From the NCBI GenBank assembly GCA_020050895.1, contig JAGVJW010000092.1, positions 1 through 7,697 on the forward strand: a DNA stretch of 7,697 bases. The letters run 5' to 3'. The position numbers and the translations under genes were made by a program. Position 1 is the stretch's first letter; every line of letters begins with the position of its first letter. Positions 1 through 7,362 of the stretch are shown here, piece after piece. The DNA comes from a bacterium (GTDB taxonomy: Bacteria > Bacteroidota > Ignavibacteria > Kapaibacteriales > Kapaibacteriaceae). The notes under the pieces are model-generated. The model saw only the letters and a list, made by a program, of their open reading frames with translations, was not told the DNA's origin and did no database searches.

Positions 1-240
1 TATTAAAACTACAAACCATGTCGAACCCACCAGAAGCCCTAAAGCGATGAACAAGCCAATGATGCTTCCTCCAATGATGAGCCGACGGCGCGTTAATGGC
101 TGCTCCTTTCTGTCCATAAAATCAACGGCAAACACCGGATTGATTACGTATGCAACTATCAATGATGCTGTAAGAGCAAAAATCAATACCGAAGGTAGGT
201 ATACCATGAACTTCCCAACCAAACCAGGCCAAAACAGCAG
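1..240 (-). pseudogene. Continuation of the RND permease in the -1 frame, running off the window
   Basis: Reading the minus strand from base 240 downwards gives 80 codons without a stop to base 1. They begin LLFWPGLVGKFMVYLPSV, pass through a hydrophobic helix ending IVAYVINPVFAVDFMDR (TM6-like), and enter another hydrophobic helix (IIGLFIALGLLVG, TM7-like). This is what should follow TLAPFFP in an RND pump, so it is the missing continuation of the frame that starts at 1598. Joining the two needs base 240 to be read twice, that is, one extra C in the run of four C at 240-243. I label it as a pseudogene fragment because it has no start of its own and is separated from its N-terminus by the frameshift. 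It may be an intact gene if the missing base is a sequencing error. The periplasmic second half and the TM10 lysine lie outside the window. Confidence 0.85.
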
Positions 241-1598
241 GGGAAGAAGGGTGCCAGAGTTGTAAGTGTGCCTGCAACAACTGGAGCAAACACTTCTGCA
301 GCAGCATACTTTGCCGCCGTCTTGATTTCAATGCCTTCGCGTTTGTGAAGCCTGTGTGTGTTTTCAATAACAACAATGGCATCATCAACAATAATTCCCA
401 TTGCTAGAAGAAATGAGAACGTAACTACGATATTGAAGGTGAAGTCCATTCCCGGCAATACCATAAATGCAAGGAATGATGAAAGGGGCGTTGCCATGCC
501 CACAAATAGCGCGTTCTGAACACCCATAAAAAACATCAGAACGAGCGTAACCAGAATGAAACCGATGATAATAGAATTTACAAGGTCGGCAATGCTTGTG
601 CGTGTCGAGGTCGACATATCATTGGTGATTACCACAGAGACGTTCGCAGGCAGCTTCTCCGAAGTGTATTTCGAAACCATTTCCTGTATCTTGTCGGACG
701 CATCAATAAGGTTTTCACCGGCCTTCTTTAATACCGATAGGGTTACAACGGGCTTACCGTCAAGTCTTGCAAAGGTGAGTTGTTCCTTGTTAGTTTCAAC
801 CACGTTTGCAATGTCTCGCACGTAAACGGTGTTACCCCGGCCGGACTTTACTACAACTTTTTCAATTTCGGGCGCAGTGTGAAATTCACCGCTGATTTGC
901 ACATTTCTTCTAATACTGCCGCTGGCAAGTTCGCCACCGGAAATATTTACGTTCTCGCTTCCTATCGCCCTCGAAACATCGTCGAACGAAACGCTTAAGG
1001 TTTGCATTCTGTTTGGATCGAGGTCAACCCGAATCTCCTTATCGAGTGCGCCGATGATATCCACTCTGCGGATCTCCTTCATCGACTCAATCCTGTCCTG
1101 CAATTCGTCTGCATACTTCTTCAACTTGTCCAAGCCAACATTTCCTGCAATGTTGACGAACATGATGGGGAATTCAGAAAAGTCGACTTCCGCTACGTCG
1201 GGTCCCTTTGTAATGTCGTTGGGCAGGTCTGCTTTCGAGCGGTCGACGGCATCCGTCACCCTCTGCTTTGCAACTGTTGGCGTGATGTCGGTAGAAAACT
1301 CAACCGTGATGATCGATACGTCTTGATACGACTGGCTGGTAACTTTTTTTACATCTGCAATACCCTTGATTTGCTTTTCAATCTGACGTGTGATCAGGTT
1401 CTCGACATCAACGGGCGAAGTTCCGGCGTTTATCGTTGTTACAAGGATGGTAGGCACCACAATGTCGGGGAACTGTTCCTTGGGTAGACGCTGGTACACC
1501 ATGGCACCTATCAATAGAATCAGGGCCGTGAGTACGTAGATCGTAGTGCGGTTTTCAACAGCCCACGCCGTAATCGGAAATGACTTGTGTATAGACAT
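183..1598 (-). CDS. RND (HAE1/AcrB-like) efflux pump permease, N-terminal part, frameshifted
   Basis: Inner-membrane proton/substrate antiporter of a tripartite efflux system. The 471-residue frame has TM1 at about 19-36, then a periplasmic porter region (about 40-335), then TM2 (about 338-358), TM3 (362-382), TM4 (388-411) and the start of TM5 (434-453). TM4 carries GIIVDDAIVVIENTHR; D405 and D406 match the AcrB D407/D408 proton-relay pair. The LPKEQFPDI segment after TM1 and FARLDGKPVVTLSV near 276-289 are also typical of the family. The ATG start lies 25 bases after the adaptor gene stop, with no clear Shine-Dalgarno. Homology ends at FFP (451-453); the last 18 residues and the TGA are out-of-frame sequence. 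Full family members are about 1,000-1,050 residues, so this frame alone would be a non-functional half transporter. Family assignment is very sure; substrate is unknown. Confidence 0.95.
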   Translation of the reverse strand: MSIHKSFPITAWAVENRTTIYVLTALILLIGAMVYQRLPKEQFPDIVVPTILVTTINAGTSPVDVENLITRQIEKQIKGIADVKKVTSQSYQDVSIITVEFSTDITPTVAKQRVTDAVDRSKADLPNDITKGPDVAEVDFSEFPIMFVNIAGNVGLDKLKKYADELQDRIESMKEIRRVDIIGALDKEIRVDLDPNRMQTLSVSFDDVSRAIGSENVNISGGELASGSIRRNVQISGEFHTAPEIEKVVVKSGRGNTVYVRDIANVVETNKEQLTFARLDGKPVVTLSVLKKAGENLIDASDKIQEMVSKYTSEKLPANVSVVITNDMSTSTRTSIADLVNSIIIGFILVTLVLMFFMGVQNALFVGMATPLSSFLAFMVLPGMDFTFNIVVTFSFLLAMGIIVDDAIVVIENTHRLHKREGIEIKTAAKYAAAEVFAPVVAGTLTTLAPFFPCCFGLVWLGSSWYTYLRY

Positions 1599-1623
1599 AA
1601 AATTCGATTGATGGAGAGTGTGA

Positions 1624-2721
1624 CTATTGAATGATCCGAACTTTCTGCCCTTCGGCTACCTCCAGCATGCCCCTGGTTATTACCTGTTCTCCGCCCCTTA
1701 GGCCAATTATTATCTGAATATGAGAACCCGATGTTAGGCCTGTGGTCACCCCGATTCGCTTTACGGTTTTGTTATCGTCAACAGCATAGACGTACTCTGA
1801 ACCGTTCTCCCTCATTACACTTTCAATTGGCACACTCAACGCCGATTCAATCGTTTGATCGTTGATTCGAACTTTGCACGTAGTGAATGGCTTTAGTAAC
1901 GGAGGTACTCTTGGAAGCATCGTTTCGACTCGAAATGTTCGGTTTGTTGGATTAACAACTCGTGAAACCAATGTTACCCTTGCCTGAATAGTATCGGATA
2001 GTTCCGGAAAGATGACTGTTATTGGAGCGCCAACTTTAACAGTAGCGATATATGGCTCGGCAAGATCGGCTACCACCCGCATATCTGATGTATTCACTAT
2101 TGTTAACAACCTGATACCAGGCATTGCAATCTCACCCTCCTTGGCCGTTAGATTGTCTACATATCCTGTTGTTGGAGCTTTGATTCTGTACAACATCAGC
2201 TGTTCTTCTAGCGACGACAGCCTTTGCTCAAGTGATTCCTTTGTTGATTTTGCCTGTAGGTACTGAATCTCACTGCCTGCCTTCTGATCGTAAATGCGCT
2301 TCTGCTTTTCGTATACAGTTGTAGCAAAAGAGAGCTGTATTTTCACCTCTTCGATCGCCTTGCGTGTAACTTCGGCGTCTAATTCGGCAATCAGTTGTCC
2401 TTTTGTGATAGCCTGTCCATTCGAAACATGAATCTTTTCGATTTGTCCCGATGCTTTCGGCAGAATGTCAATCGAAGACCTACTGTCAATTGTGCCCCTT
2501 ACATCAATGATATGCTTGAAAGGGGCTTGCACCATCGTCATCACAGTGACGGGAGTTGCTGCATCACTGCCATTTTTACTACCTTGCTCGTTCTCCAAAC
2601 GACGAATTTTTTCATCTAATGTCGCTCGCTGCGCTTTCAATGATTCAATGTTGTCATCCTGCTTACATCCCAGCGCAAAGACGAATATTAAAAGCAAGGC
2701 AAGGATTGGTCGGTGATTCAT
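1624..2721 (-). CDS. Efflux RND periplasmic adaptor (HlyD/AcrA family membrane fusion protein), probable lipoprotein
   Basis: Periplasmic adaptor that links the RND pump to the outer-membrane channel. The 365 residues show a hydrophobic signal ending FALGC, with C19 the likely lipidated cysteine (position -3 is Ala rather than the usual Leu, so the lipobox is imperfect). A short charged coiled coil follows at about 25-47. The first lipoyl half is at about 86-115 (ASGQIEKIHVSNGQAITKGQ), the alpha-hairpin at about 116-178, the second lipoyl half at about 178-205 (YRIKAPTTGYVDNLTAKEGE), the beta-barrel at about 210-290 and the membrane-proximal domain to the end. Length is normal for the family. 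The ATG overlaps the TetR stop as ATGA, which suggests translational coupling. An AAAGGG 7 bases upstream may help. The pump gene follows after 25 bases. Family is secure; the transported compound cannot be read from sequence. Confidence 0.95.
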   Translation of the reverse strand: MNHRPILALLLIFVFALGCKQDDNIESLKAQRATLDEKIRRLENEQGSKNGSDAATPVTVMTMVQAPFKHIIDVRGTIDSRSSIDILPKASGQIEKIHVSNGQAITKGQLIAELDAEVTRKAIEEVKIQLSFATTVYEKQKRIYDQKAGSEIQYLQAKSTKESLEQRLSSLEEQLMLYRIKAPTTGYVDNLTAKEGEIAMPGIRLLTIVNTSDMRVVADLAEPYIATVKVGAPITVIFPELSDTIQARVTLVSRVVNPTNRTFRVETMLPRVPPLLKPFTTCKVRINDQTIESALSVPIESVMRENGSEYVYAVDDNKTVKRIGVTTGLTSGSHIQIIIGLRGGEQVITRGMLEVAEGQKVRIIQ

Positions 2722-3386
2722 CGAATACCCTTTGGAGTTTGATTTGATTTAGACATTCCGCGGATCAACATTCTTGTGGTGTTTACCAGCAGCTGTTCGA
2801 CATTCATTTTCTGCCATTCCGGGGGCAGTACATCATTCTGTGTAATCACCATTATGCCTTTCATGATGATCATGATTTGCACTACGATATATTCAACGGG
2901 TTGGTCTAAGCGATACATTCCGCTATCTACCCCCTCCTGAATCAGTCGCTGCATGACTGACATCATGCGAACATGTATTTCGCGAAATCGCAGCGCCACG
3001 TCACTATCGTCATCCGGATCGCAGCCAAACAACTGCTTAACATTAAGGTGCGTTATTATGCTGTAGAATAGTTCGTTTTCGTGAGAAAACTTGTAGAAGG
3101 TGCGGACGACTTCGAGCAATTTCTTGTCAGGCGTCTTTTTCTTTGCAAGAACATTTTCAATTTGGACAAGTAGGCTTTCAAATTCCTTTCCTATCAATGC
3201 CGTTAATAATTCTTCACGATTTTTATAGTAGAGATATAGAGTACCTTTCGCTAACTCAGCGTCGGCAGCAATCCTGTCCATTGACGCGTGCTCCAACCCG
3301 CAATCAATAAAAACACGTCGAGCAGAGTCGAGAATTTCGCTTCGTCGAAGTTCTCGTTCTCGATCCTTTCGTTCCCTTACACCCAT
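2718..3386 (-). CDS. TetR/AcrR-family transcriptional regulator
   Basis: Probable ligand-responsive repressor of the efflux operon. The 222 residues have the N-terminal TetR DNA-binding domain at about 13-62: ILDSARRVFIDCG (helix 1), then the helix-turn-helix ASMDRIAADAELAKGTLYLY followed by YKNREEL. The rest is a helical ligand-binding and dimerisation domain with no assignable ligand. Length is typical (190-230). The ATG lies 4 bases after the tolC-like stop, and a GGAG lies 10 bases upstream inside the end of that gene. The stop overlaps the adaptor start (ATGA). Because it is embedded in the operon and not divergent, it would probably repress its own transcription from the promoter upstream of the tolC-like gene; that is inference from context. 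Family assignment is very sure; its target and inducer are not known. Confidence 0.95.
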   Translation of the reverse strand: MGVRERKDRERELRRSEILDSARRVFIDCGLEHASMDRIAADAELAKGTLYLYYKNREELLTALIGKEFESLLVQIENVLAKKKTPDKKLLEVVRTFYKFSHENELFYSIITHLNVKQLFGCDPDDDSDVALRFREIHVRMMSVMQRLIQEGVDSGMYRLDQPVEYIVVQIMIIMKGIMVITQNDVLPPEWQKMNVEQLLVNTTRMLIRGMSKSNQTPKGIR

Positions 3387-3390
3387 TTCG

Positions 3391-4737
3391 TTACGGCTCC
3401 ACCATACTCATGTAGCGGTCGCTAACATGGCCAACAGTCCTGTCGTAATCTGACCGGGTTGAATAATAATCGAGGAGGGCGGACAACCTATTTACACGCG
3501 CACGAGCAAGCGCCACCTCTGCGTCGTTTATTTCCAACAGGCTGCCAGTTCCTTCTGTGTATCGAATGCGGGAGATATCGTAGCCTCTCTGTGCCTGCTC
3601 GATTGTTGATTGCTGAGCCTGGATCCTGTCTAGCGCTGATCTCATTTTGTTTATGATCGTTCGTACCTGAAGACGGATTCCATCTTTCAACAGCTCATAT
3701 TGCTGCCGAACAGTTTCGTAATCGGCCTGTGCCTGCTCTACCTTGGCCATTACACGAAGACCGCTGAAAATGTTAAAAGTGAATCCGATTCCGACTACTG
3801 CAGTAGACGCTGCTACCCAATTGGTATACGTATCGGATTGCCCCTGGTTGGACCAACGTCCATTCAAGGAAAGTGTGGGGTAGTACTCCGACCTTCTCAC
3901 ATCAATGATCCTGTCCAGTACTTGCTTCTGAAGCTCCAGCGTTCGTAACTCATAATTGGCACTCATGGCGGCCTTAAAACTTGAGTCTTCAGACGGAACA
4001 GCTTCCGGATCGGATATTCCCGATAGCACTGGTCGAATTGTGTCGGAAAAATCAAGATCCAAGTACTGCATCAACGCCGAAACAGCATTTGCGTAACCGG
4101 ATTTAGCATCGGTTACTGTTGGCCTAATATTATCAACAGTTACCTGAGCACGGATCTTATCAAATTCCGCTACTAGGCCTTCGGCGAATAACTTTGAAAT
4201 GTTATCGTAATTTTGCTGTGCATTGTCTAGAGTGCTTTGCGAGATATCTGTAAATTCTTTGGATGCAAGCGCACCATAGTAACGTTTTTTAGTTTCTGTA
4301 ACAACCTCTGCAACTACAGACCTGAACTGTGCCCGAGCTGCCTCTGAGTATATATTGGCTGCGCCTATTCCAGTGAAAACCGCACTATTAAACAGGACTT
4401 GAGAAATACTCGCGGTAACATTATAGTCATTGTTCAAAGCAAACCGAACGGGTGCAACTCCAGCCGATGGATCGGTAAAATTTGGAATAAAGAACACTGG
4501 GGCAAGAATATTGCGATTGTAATTGGCAGCAAGAGTCAATGTCGGCAATGCATTCCCCACCGCCTCTTGCGACTGAGCGTCTGCCTTAATAACAGCTAAT
4601 CGCGCTATCTGAACATTCTTGTTCTGCTTTAGAGCTATCTGTACTGCCTCGTCAAGCGATAAATCTCTGACGTTCCCGTAAGCAATAACACCAAATGCAA
4701 GCAAGAAAAGGCTGATTGTCGAAATCCTCAACAACAT
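3391..4737 (-). CDS. TolC-family outer-membrane efflux channel (OEP)
   Basis: Outer-membrane exit duct of the tripartite efflux system; it should trimerise into a beta-barrel plus long periplasmic alpha-tunnel. The 448 residues begin with a signal peptide (MLLRIS, then a hydrophobic core to about residue 20). The mature part starts LSLDEAVQIALKQNKNVQIA, the typical OEP opening. There are two homologous OEP repeats, at about 26-230 and 255-432. The second has RRSEYYPTLSLNGRWSNQG, a glycine-rich strand region GIGFTFNIFSG (316-326), then long heptad-like helices and the family-typical YTEGTGSLLEINDAEVALARAR (split here as YTEGTGSLLEIN and DAEVALARARVN). Length is normal. The ATG is preceded by GAGGT at a 6-base spacing, the best ribosome binding site in the window, which supports this start. 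It is the first gene of the efflux operon, 127 bases downstream of the HAD gene. Confidence 0.95.
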   Translation of the reverse strand: MLLRISTISLFLLAFGVIAYGNVRDLSLDEAVQIALKQNKNVQIARLAVIKADAQSQEAVGNALPTLTLAANYNRNILAPVFFIPNFTDPSAGVAPVRFALNNDYNVTASISQVLFNSAVFTGIGAANIYSEAARAQFRSVVAEVVTETKKRYYGALASKEFTDISQSTLDNAQQNYDNISKLFAEGLVAEFDKIRAQVTVDNIRPTVTDAKSGYANAVSALMQYLDLDFSDTIRPVLSGISDPEAVPSEDSSFKAAMSANYELRTLELQKQVLDRIIDVRRSEYYPTLSLNGRWSNQGQSDTYTNWVAASTAVVGIGFTFNIFSGLRVMAKVEQAQADYETVRQQYELLKDGIRLQVRTIINKMRSALDRIQAQQSTIEQAQRGYDISRIRYTEGTGSLLEINDAEVALARARVNRLSALLDYYSTRSDYDRTVGHVSDRYMSMVEP

Positions 4738-4743
4738 ACATGT

Positions 4744-4748
4744 ACCTC
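4744..4748 (-). promoter_or_regulatory. Ribosome binding site of the tolC-like gene
   Basis: The minus strand reads GAGGT here, 6 bases before the ATG at 4737. It matches the anti-Shine-Dalgarno core and is better than anything in front of the other complete genes. It also decides against an out-of-frame ATG at 4741, which would lie too close to it. Confidence 0.6.
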
Positions 4749-4787
4749 GGATGCAGTGATTCCTAAAGGTTTACTGAATAACGGTCA

Positions 4788-4818
4788 CAAAATTACTACT
4801 GGTCAGTTAATATGCAAC
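4788..4818 (-). promoter_or_regulatory. Candidate promoter of the efflux operon (Bacteroidetes-like)
   Basis: On the minus strand GTTG (4815-4818) is followed after 19 bases by TAATTTTG (4788-4795). The second element fits the TAnnTTTG -7 consensus described for Bacteroidetes, and the first is one base off the TTTG -33 element at a usual spacing. The same region can be read less well as a sigma-70 type TTGCAT, 16 bases, TAATTT. It lies about 50 bases before the start codon in the only sizeable intergenic gap, which is where the operon promoter should be. The call rests on visual matching only, and the gap is AT-rich, so chance matches are possible. Confidence 0.4.
4793..4810. promoter_or_regulatory. 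Candidate operator: imperfect palindrome inside the promoter
   Basis: The plus strand reads TTACTACTGGTCAGTTAA. The core ACTG-GT-CAGT is a perfect 4+4 inverted repeat, flanked by TTA and TAA but with two extra bases (CT) on one side. It lies between, and touches, the two promoter elements, where a TetR-type repressor would block RNA polymerase. CAGTTAA also occurs again at 4818-4824, 14 bases from the copy at 4804-4810. The arms are short, and assignment to the TetR regulator encoded downstream is inference. Confidence 0.25.
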
Positions 4819-4843
4819 AGTTAAAATTCTGCCTGTGTGCGAC

Positions 4844-4865
4844 TTGCACCGTAATTGGTTGCACC
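4844..4865. repeat. Short direct repeat TTGCACC, period 15
   Basis: TTGCACC occurs at 4844-4850 and 4859-4865 on the plus strand, separated by 8 bases. The second copy runs into the stop codon of the HAD gene. It could be a protein-binding pair upstream of the efflux promoter or chance; nothing else supports a function. Confidence 0.3.
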
Positions 4866-5386
4866 TATATGAGGACTAGATGCATGATATCCCGAAACTT
4901 GAGCACTGATTCAACCACGATTGTCGCTGCTGTTGGTGGAAAGTCACCAATCAGAATGGTTTGCACTCCGGCAGCCCTCCCTGCCAAAGCATCGCTCAAA
5001 TTGTCGCCAATAAACCAACATTGCGATGGTGTAAGCGTATTATTTTTAATGGCTTCGATTAACATACCCGGTGCAGGCTTCCGCCTCTTACTTCCCGATC
5101 CCTCTAGGTCGGTACTCACGTAAAGCTCATCTAAAGCAAAACCCAAACGACTTTTAAGCTGACCCTGCATAAAGTTATTCACATCCTCTAACTGCTTCAG
5201 CGTCATCAACCCCTTACCAACTCCCTGCTGATTCGATACCATGATCAGTAAATACCCCATCGTTTTTGCATGTTTCAACACGTTTAATATTTCATCAATA
5301 AATACAAATTCACTGGCGACCTTGATGTAGTCACCGTCGGCTTTGACATTAATGATACCATCGCGGTCGAGAAACAAAGCCTTCAT
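4865..5386 (-). CDS. HAD-superfamily phosphatase, HisB-N/GmhB-like (histidinol-phosphatase or heptose-bisphosphatase type)
   Basis: Probable small cytoplasmic phosphatase using the HAD aspartyl-phosphate mechanism with Mg2+. The 173 residues carry all catalytic motifs: motif I FLDRDGIIN (nucleophile D7, acid/base D9), motif II VSNQQGVGKG (S51, N52), motif III lysine in RRKPAPGM (K103), and motif IV FIGDNLSDALAGRAAG (D128, D132). DRDG and the RKPxPGM block are typical of the GmhB/HisB-N subgroup. GmhB of E. coli acts on D-glycero-D-manno-heptose 1,7-bisphosphate for LPS core or S-layer sugars. Between residues 88 and 103, where many members have a Cys/His zinc loop, this protein has only STDLEGSGSK and no cysteines, so substrate transfer by homology is unsafe. 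The ATG follows the helicase stop by 13 AT-rich bases without a Shine-Dalgarno. Superfamily is sure, substrate is not. Confidence 0.88.
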   Translation of the reverse strand: MKALFLDRDGIINVKADGDYIKVASEFVFIDEILNVLKHAKTMGYLLIMVSNQQGVGKGLMTLKQLEDVNNFMQGQLKSRLGFALDELYVSTDLEGSGSKRRKPAPGMLIEAIKNNTLTPSQCWFIGDNLSDALAGRAAGVQTILIGDFPPTAATIVVESVLKFRDIMHLVLI

Positions 5387-5399
5387 TTTCTAATTATAT

Positions 5400-7358
5400 T
5401 TAGGTTTGCGATTCTTCAGCAAGAAAGAACTTCGGTGCATGTTCCTCATCTACTACATCCAGGAATCTGCACGGTCTACCAAGAACATCTGAGTATTCAC
5501 CTTCAATTAATACTGTGGGATAGCTCATAATTAGCCTTTCTTTCGCTCGTGTACATGCCACATACAACAGTCTGCGCTCTTCTTCAAGCAATGCCTCAGA
5601 TTCAGCGCTCCTGGCAGACGGAATCCTACCCTCGTTAACCCAGATCACAAACACAGTATTCCACTCGAGTCCTTTCGCAGAGTGAATGGTTGATACGGTT
5701 ACGAATTCATCCTCTCCATCATCACTTTCAATATCATCGAGTGTTTGGTTAGGAGGCTCTAACGCTATATCAGAAAGAAACGTCTCTACAGAAGAATAGC
5801 GTGAGCAAATCGCCATCACTGTTTCAATATCCTTTGACCGTTTTTGGAAGTCAGTGTATGTTCTCTCCATAATCGGTTTGTATAAATCGTTAAGAAACAC
5901 AATCCTATCCCGAGGGTCAGACATTTTGCTCGCATCGCTAAATGCTCTTCTCAACGTTTCGATTGTCATCCCAACCTTTTCACCGATCCCATGAAAATTC
6001 TCACTGAACGGATCAGTCATCTCTGCAATCTGATCAACAATGGTAGCCGCCACCTTTCTCCCCACGCCTTTGTGCAAGATCAACGTTCTATACCATGATA
6101 TCGCACACTTTGCATTTACGGTTATCCTCAACATGGCCAGAAGGTCCTTGACATGAGCAGCCTCTGTAAAACGCAGGCCTCCAAATTTTCTGTATGGAAT
6201 GTTTGCCTTAGAAAGTTCTATCTCCAGATCGAACGAGAGGAAGCCTGACCGCATCAAGACACCCATTTGTGACAATGGTAGTCCGTTCTCATGCAGTTCG
6301 AGTATCTGCTGAACAACAAAGGCACTTTGCTGTCTCTCATTGCTGCATGCCACAAGAATCGGTTGTTCACCGTCCTTTCTGTCGCTGAATAACTCCTTGT
6401 TGAACATCGTTGGCGCATCGGCAATAATCTTATTGCAGACATCAAGAATTGGCTGTGTACTCCGATAGTTGTGTTCGAGACGAATGATCTTACACGAAGC
6501 AAACGAGTCCGGAAAATTGTGGATGTTTCTGATGTCGGCGCCCCTGAAGGAGTAAATGCTCTGTGCATCGTCTCCAACGGCGACAACATTTCCTTCAGAC
6601 CCGGCCAGTCCCTTTATAATTTCATGCTGCAATACGTTCGTGTCCTGATATTCATCAACCATAATAAATCGGTACTGATTCATTAATGCCGCCGAAATTT
6701 CATTCTCTCTTGTCATCGACAACAAATGCAGCAGGAGATCATCGTAATCAACCACACTAATGTGCCGTTTGTATGAGTGATAGGCATTAATCACTTCGGA
6801 AATGAGATCGGACTCGTTGAGAAATTGGGGGAATTTATTGGCAACAACGTTAAAAAGAGGAGTCATCGTATTGATGGATGTGCTACTCATATCGAGTAGC
6901 GTACCCTTCTGAGGAAAGCGCTTCCCGATTTTAGCTACGTCGAACCTGCCCCTTACCATGTTCATAACGTCTTCCGCGTCAGACTGGTCGAGCACGGAAA
7001 CAGGTGAACGAAAACGCTGCATCATCGAATAAGCAAATGAGTGGAATGTCCCACCTGCAACTTTATTACAGCGGCCATCGAGAAGACTTCCCGCTCTGCG
7101 CAGCATCTCGCGTGCTGCCTTTCGGGTAAATGTTAACAACAGAACCGACGTCGGATCGGCACCATCCTCTACTAGCCGAGCTACGCGATAGATCAACGTC
7201 CTGGTCTTACCTGTTCCGGCTCCTGCCAGGATGAGTGCAGGGCCAACGTTATGCATTACAGCTTCGTATTGCGCCGGATTGAGTTCATTTTCGTAAGCAA
7301 TATTATAATTACTTGCGAATGCCGATGATGTTGTCTTTTTTAGGACGAGGCGCTTCAC
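5400..7358 (-). CDS. UvrD/PcrA/Rep-type superfamily 1A DNA helicase
   Basis: ATP-driven 3'-5' DNA helicase/translocase acting in repair, recombination or replication restart. All motifs are present in the 652 residues: Q motif LNPAQYEAV (26-34), Walker A AGAGTGKT (45-52, K51), Ia LTFTRKAAREM (75-85), Ib GGTFHSF (102-108), Walker B MVDEYQDT (233-240, D235/E236), III VGDDAQSIYSFRGAD (261-275), IV LEHNYRST (294-301, R299), V VSTIHSAKGLEW (555-566) and VI RRLLYVACTRAKE (595-607, R604). It is shorter than E. coli UvrD (720) and ends about 45 residues after motif VI, so it lacks the usual C-terminal extension. The start is GTG (7356-7358), 4 bases after the upstream stop, without a clear Shine-Dalgarno; the next Met (residue 35) would remove the Q motif, so GTG is preferred. 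Which paralogue (uvrD, pcrA, rep) it equals cannot be decided from sequence alone. Confidence 0.95.
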   Translation of the reverse strand: MKRLVLKKTTSSAFASNYNIAYENELNPAQYEAVMHNVGPALILAGAGTGKTRTLIYRVARLVEDGADPTSVLLLTFTRKAAREMLRRAGSLLDGRCNKVAGGTFHSFAYSMMQRFRSPVSVLDQSDAEDVMNMVRGRFDVAKIGKRFPQKGTLLDMSSTSINTMTPLFNVVANKFPQFLNESDLISEVINAYHSYKRHISVVDYDDLLLHLLSMTRENEISAALMNQYRFIMVDEYQDTNVLQHEIIKGLAGSEGNVVAVGDDAQSIYSFRGADIRNIHNFPDSFASCKIIRLEHNYRSTQPILDVCNKIIADAPTMFNKELFSDRKDGEQPILVACSNERQQSAFVVQQILELHENGLPLSQMGVLMRSGFLSFDLEIELSKANIPYRKFGGLRFTEAAHVKDLLAMLRITVNAKCAISWYRTLILHKGVGRKVAATIVDQIAEMTDPFSENFHGIGEKVGMTIETLRRAFSDASKMSDPRDRIVFLNDLYKPIMERTYTDFQKRSKDIETVMAICSRYSSVETFLSDIALEPPNQTLDDIESDDGEDEFVTVSTIHSAKGLEWNTVFVIWVNEGRIPSARSAESEALLEEERRLLYVACTRAKERLIMSYPTVLIEGEYSDVLGRPCRFLDVVDEEHAPKFFLAEESQT

Positions 7359-7362
7359 ACCG

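Noticed and set aside
234..248. Programmed -1 ribosomal frameshift in the RND gene
   Set aside because: The site TTCTTCCCCTG does not fit a classical X XXY YYZ slippery heptamer, I see no obvious stem-loop just downstream, and RND pumps are not known to use frameshifting; an indel is simpler.
1002..1487. Open plus-strand frame of 161 codons
   Set aside because: It lies wholly antisense to the strongly conserved RND permease, has no recognisable domain, and its composition follows from the codon bias of the real gene.
4837..4849. Hairpin GTGC-GACTT-GCAC after the HAD gene as a terminator
   Set aside because: The stem is only 4 base pairs and is not followed directly by a T run on the minus strand, so it does not qualify as an intrinsic terminator.
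4812..5123. Plus-strand frame of 103 codons crossing the intergenic gap and the HAD gene
   Set aside because: Most of it is antisense to the HAD phosphatase motifs, it has no Shine-Dalgarno or family signature, and it would overlap the efflux promoter region.
6254..6589. Minus-strand frame of 111 codons inside the helicase gene
   Set aside because: It is in another frame of the helicase region that encodes motifs III and IV and shows no independent family signature.
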